The notes under the pieces were generated by a model. It saw only the letters and a list, made by a program, of their open reading frames with translations. It searched no databases and was not told the origin of the DNA. A stretch of 13,047 bases of DNA. It comes from Candidatus Aminicenantota bacterium (GTDB taxonomy: Bacteria; Acidobacteriota; Aminicenantia; UBA2199). Position numbers and translations under genes: made by a program. The stretch covers positions 1 to 13,047 of the forward strand of contig JAUWNT010000058.1 of NCBI GenBank assembly GCA_030612495.1, given 5' to 3'. This document shows, piece by piece, positions 13,008 through 13,047 of this stretch (position 1 is the first letter of the stretch; each line of letters begins with the position of its first letter).

Positions 13008-13047
13008 AACATTTATTACCAAAATTTTCAAATTAATTAATAAAAAT

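Overview
This is an AT-rich bacterial window: most genes look roughly 25-35% GC, judged by eye plus a few hand-counted lines. It is chromosomal rather than mobile DNA; I saw no transposase, integrase, phage, CRISPR, tRNA or rRNA signal. The mix of a bacterial GlnRS, a GluRS, PepD, a RidA protein, a rhomboid protease, a GspG-like domain and several uncharacterised radical-SAM enzymes would suit a low-GC, probably anaerobic and perhaps uncultivated Gram-negative lineage. I cannot name the taxon from this sequence.

Layout. (1) 3-1013 (+): the C-terminal two thirds of a PepD-type Xaa-His dipeptidase, cut by the window edge. (2) 1021-1941 (-): a radical SAM protein of the spore-photoproduct-lyase superfamily that lacks the usual hydrogen-donor cysteine. 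(3) 2073-2597 (-) and 2783-3490 (+): a NusG/RfaH-type antiterminator paralogue divergent from a WbqC-like gene. The 185 bp between them holds two good promoters, two inverted repeats and an unusually GC-rich patch. (4) 3464-4892 (-): a stand-alone cyclic-nucleotide-binding domain protein followed by a PflX-type radical SAM enzyme. (5) 4988-8651 (+): a tightly overlapping five-gene operon, consisting of a membrane-anchored GspG-like protein, a PTS EIIA(Ntr)-like protein, a PII-like protein and two CPA-type cation:proton antiporter-like membrane proteins. (6) 8678-12984 (-): a housekeeping operon read as gltX, glnS, rhomboid protease, ridA.

The most interesting part is region 5. Two signal-transduction proteins (a phosphorylatable EIIA and a PII-like nucleotide sensor) are translationally coupled to a pair of antiporter-like proteins. 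One partner keeps a membrane Asp at the ion-site position, while the other has Asn-Asn there. This looks like a regulated, possibly heteromeric ion transporter that reads both phosphorelay and nucleotide state. Its components belong to known families; the functional link is my inference.

A second theme is expression. Three genes (the NusG paralogue, the cyclic-nucleotide-binding protein and the GspG-like operon leader) each have a -10 hexamer ending exactly six bases before the ATG, with no Shine-Dalgarno sequence, which suggests leaderless mRNAs. In contrast, the EIIA gene, ridA and the WbqC-like gene have clear AAAGGAG-like sites. Several homopolymer tracts sit where slippage would change expression: T9 in the spacers of two divergent promoters, and A9-C-A10 inside the NusG paralogue. 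The glnS gene is clearly richer in G+C than its operon partners, consistent with horizontal acquisition.
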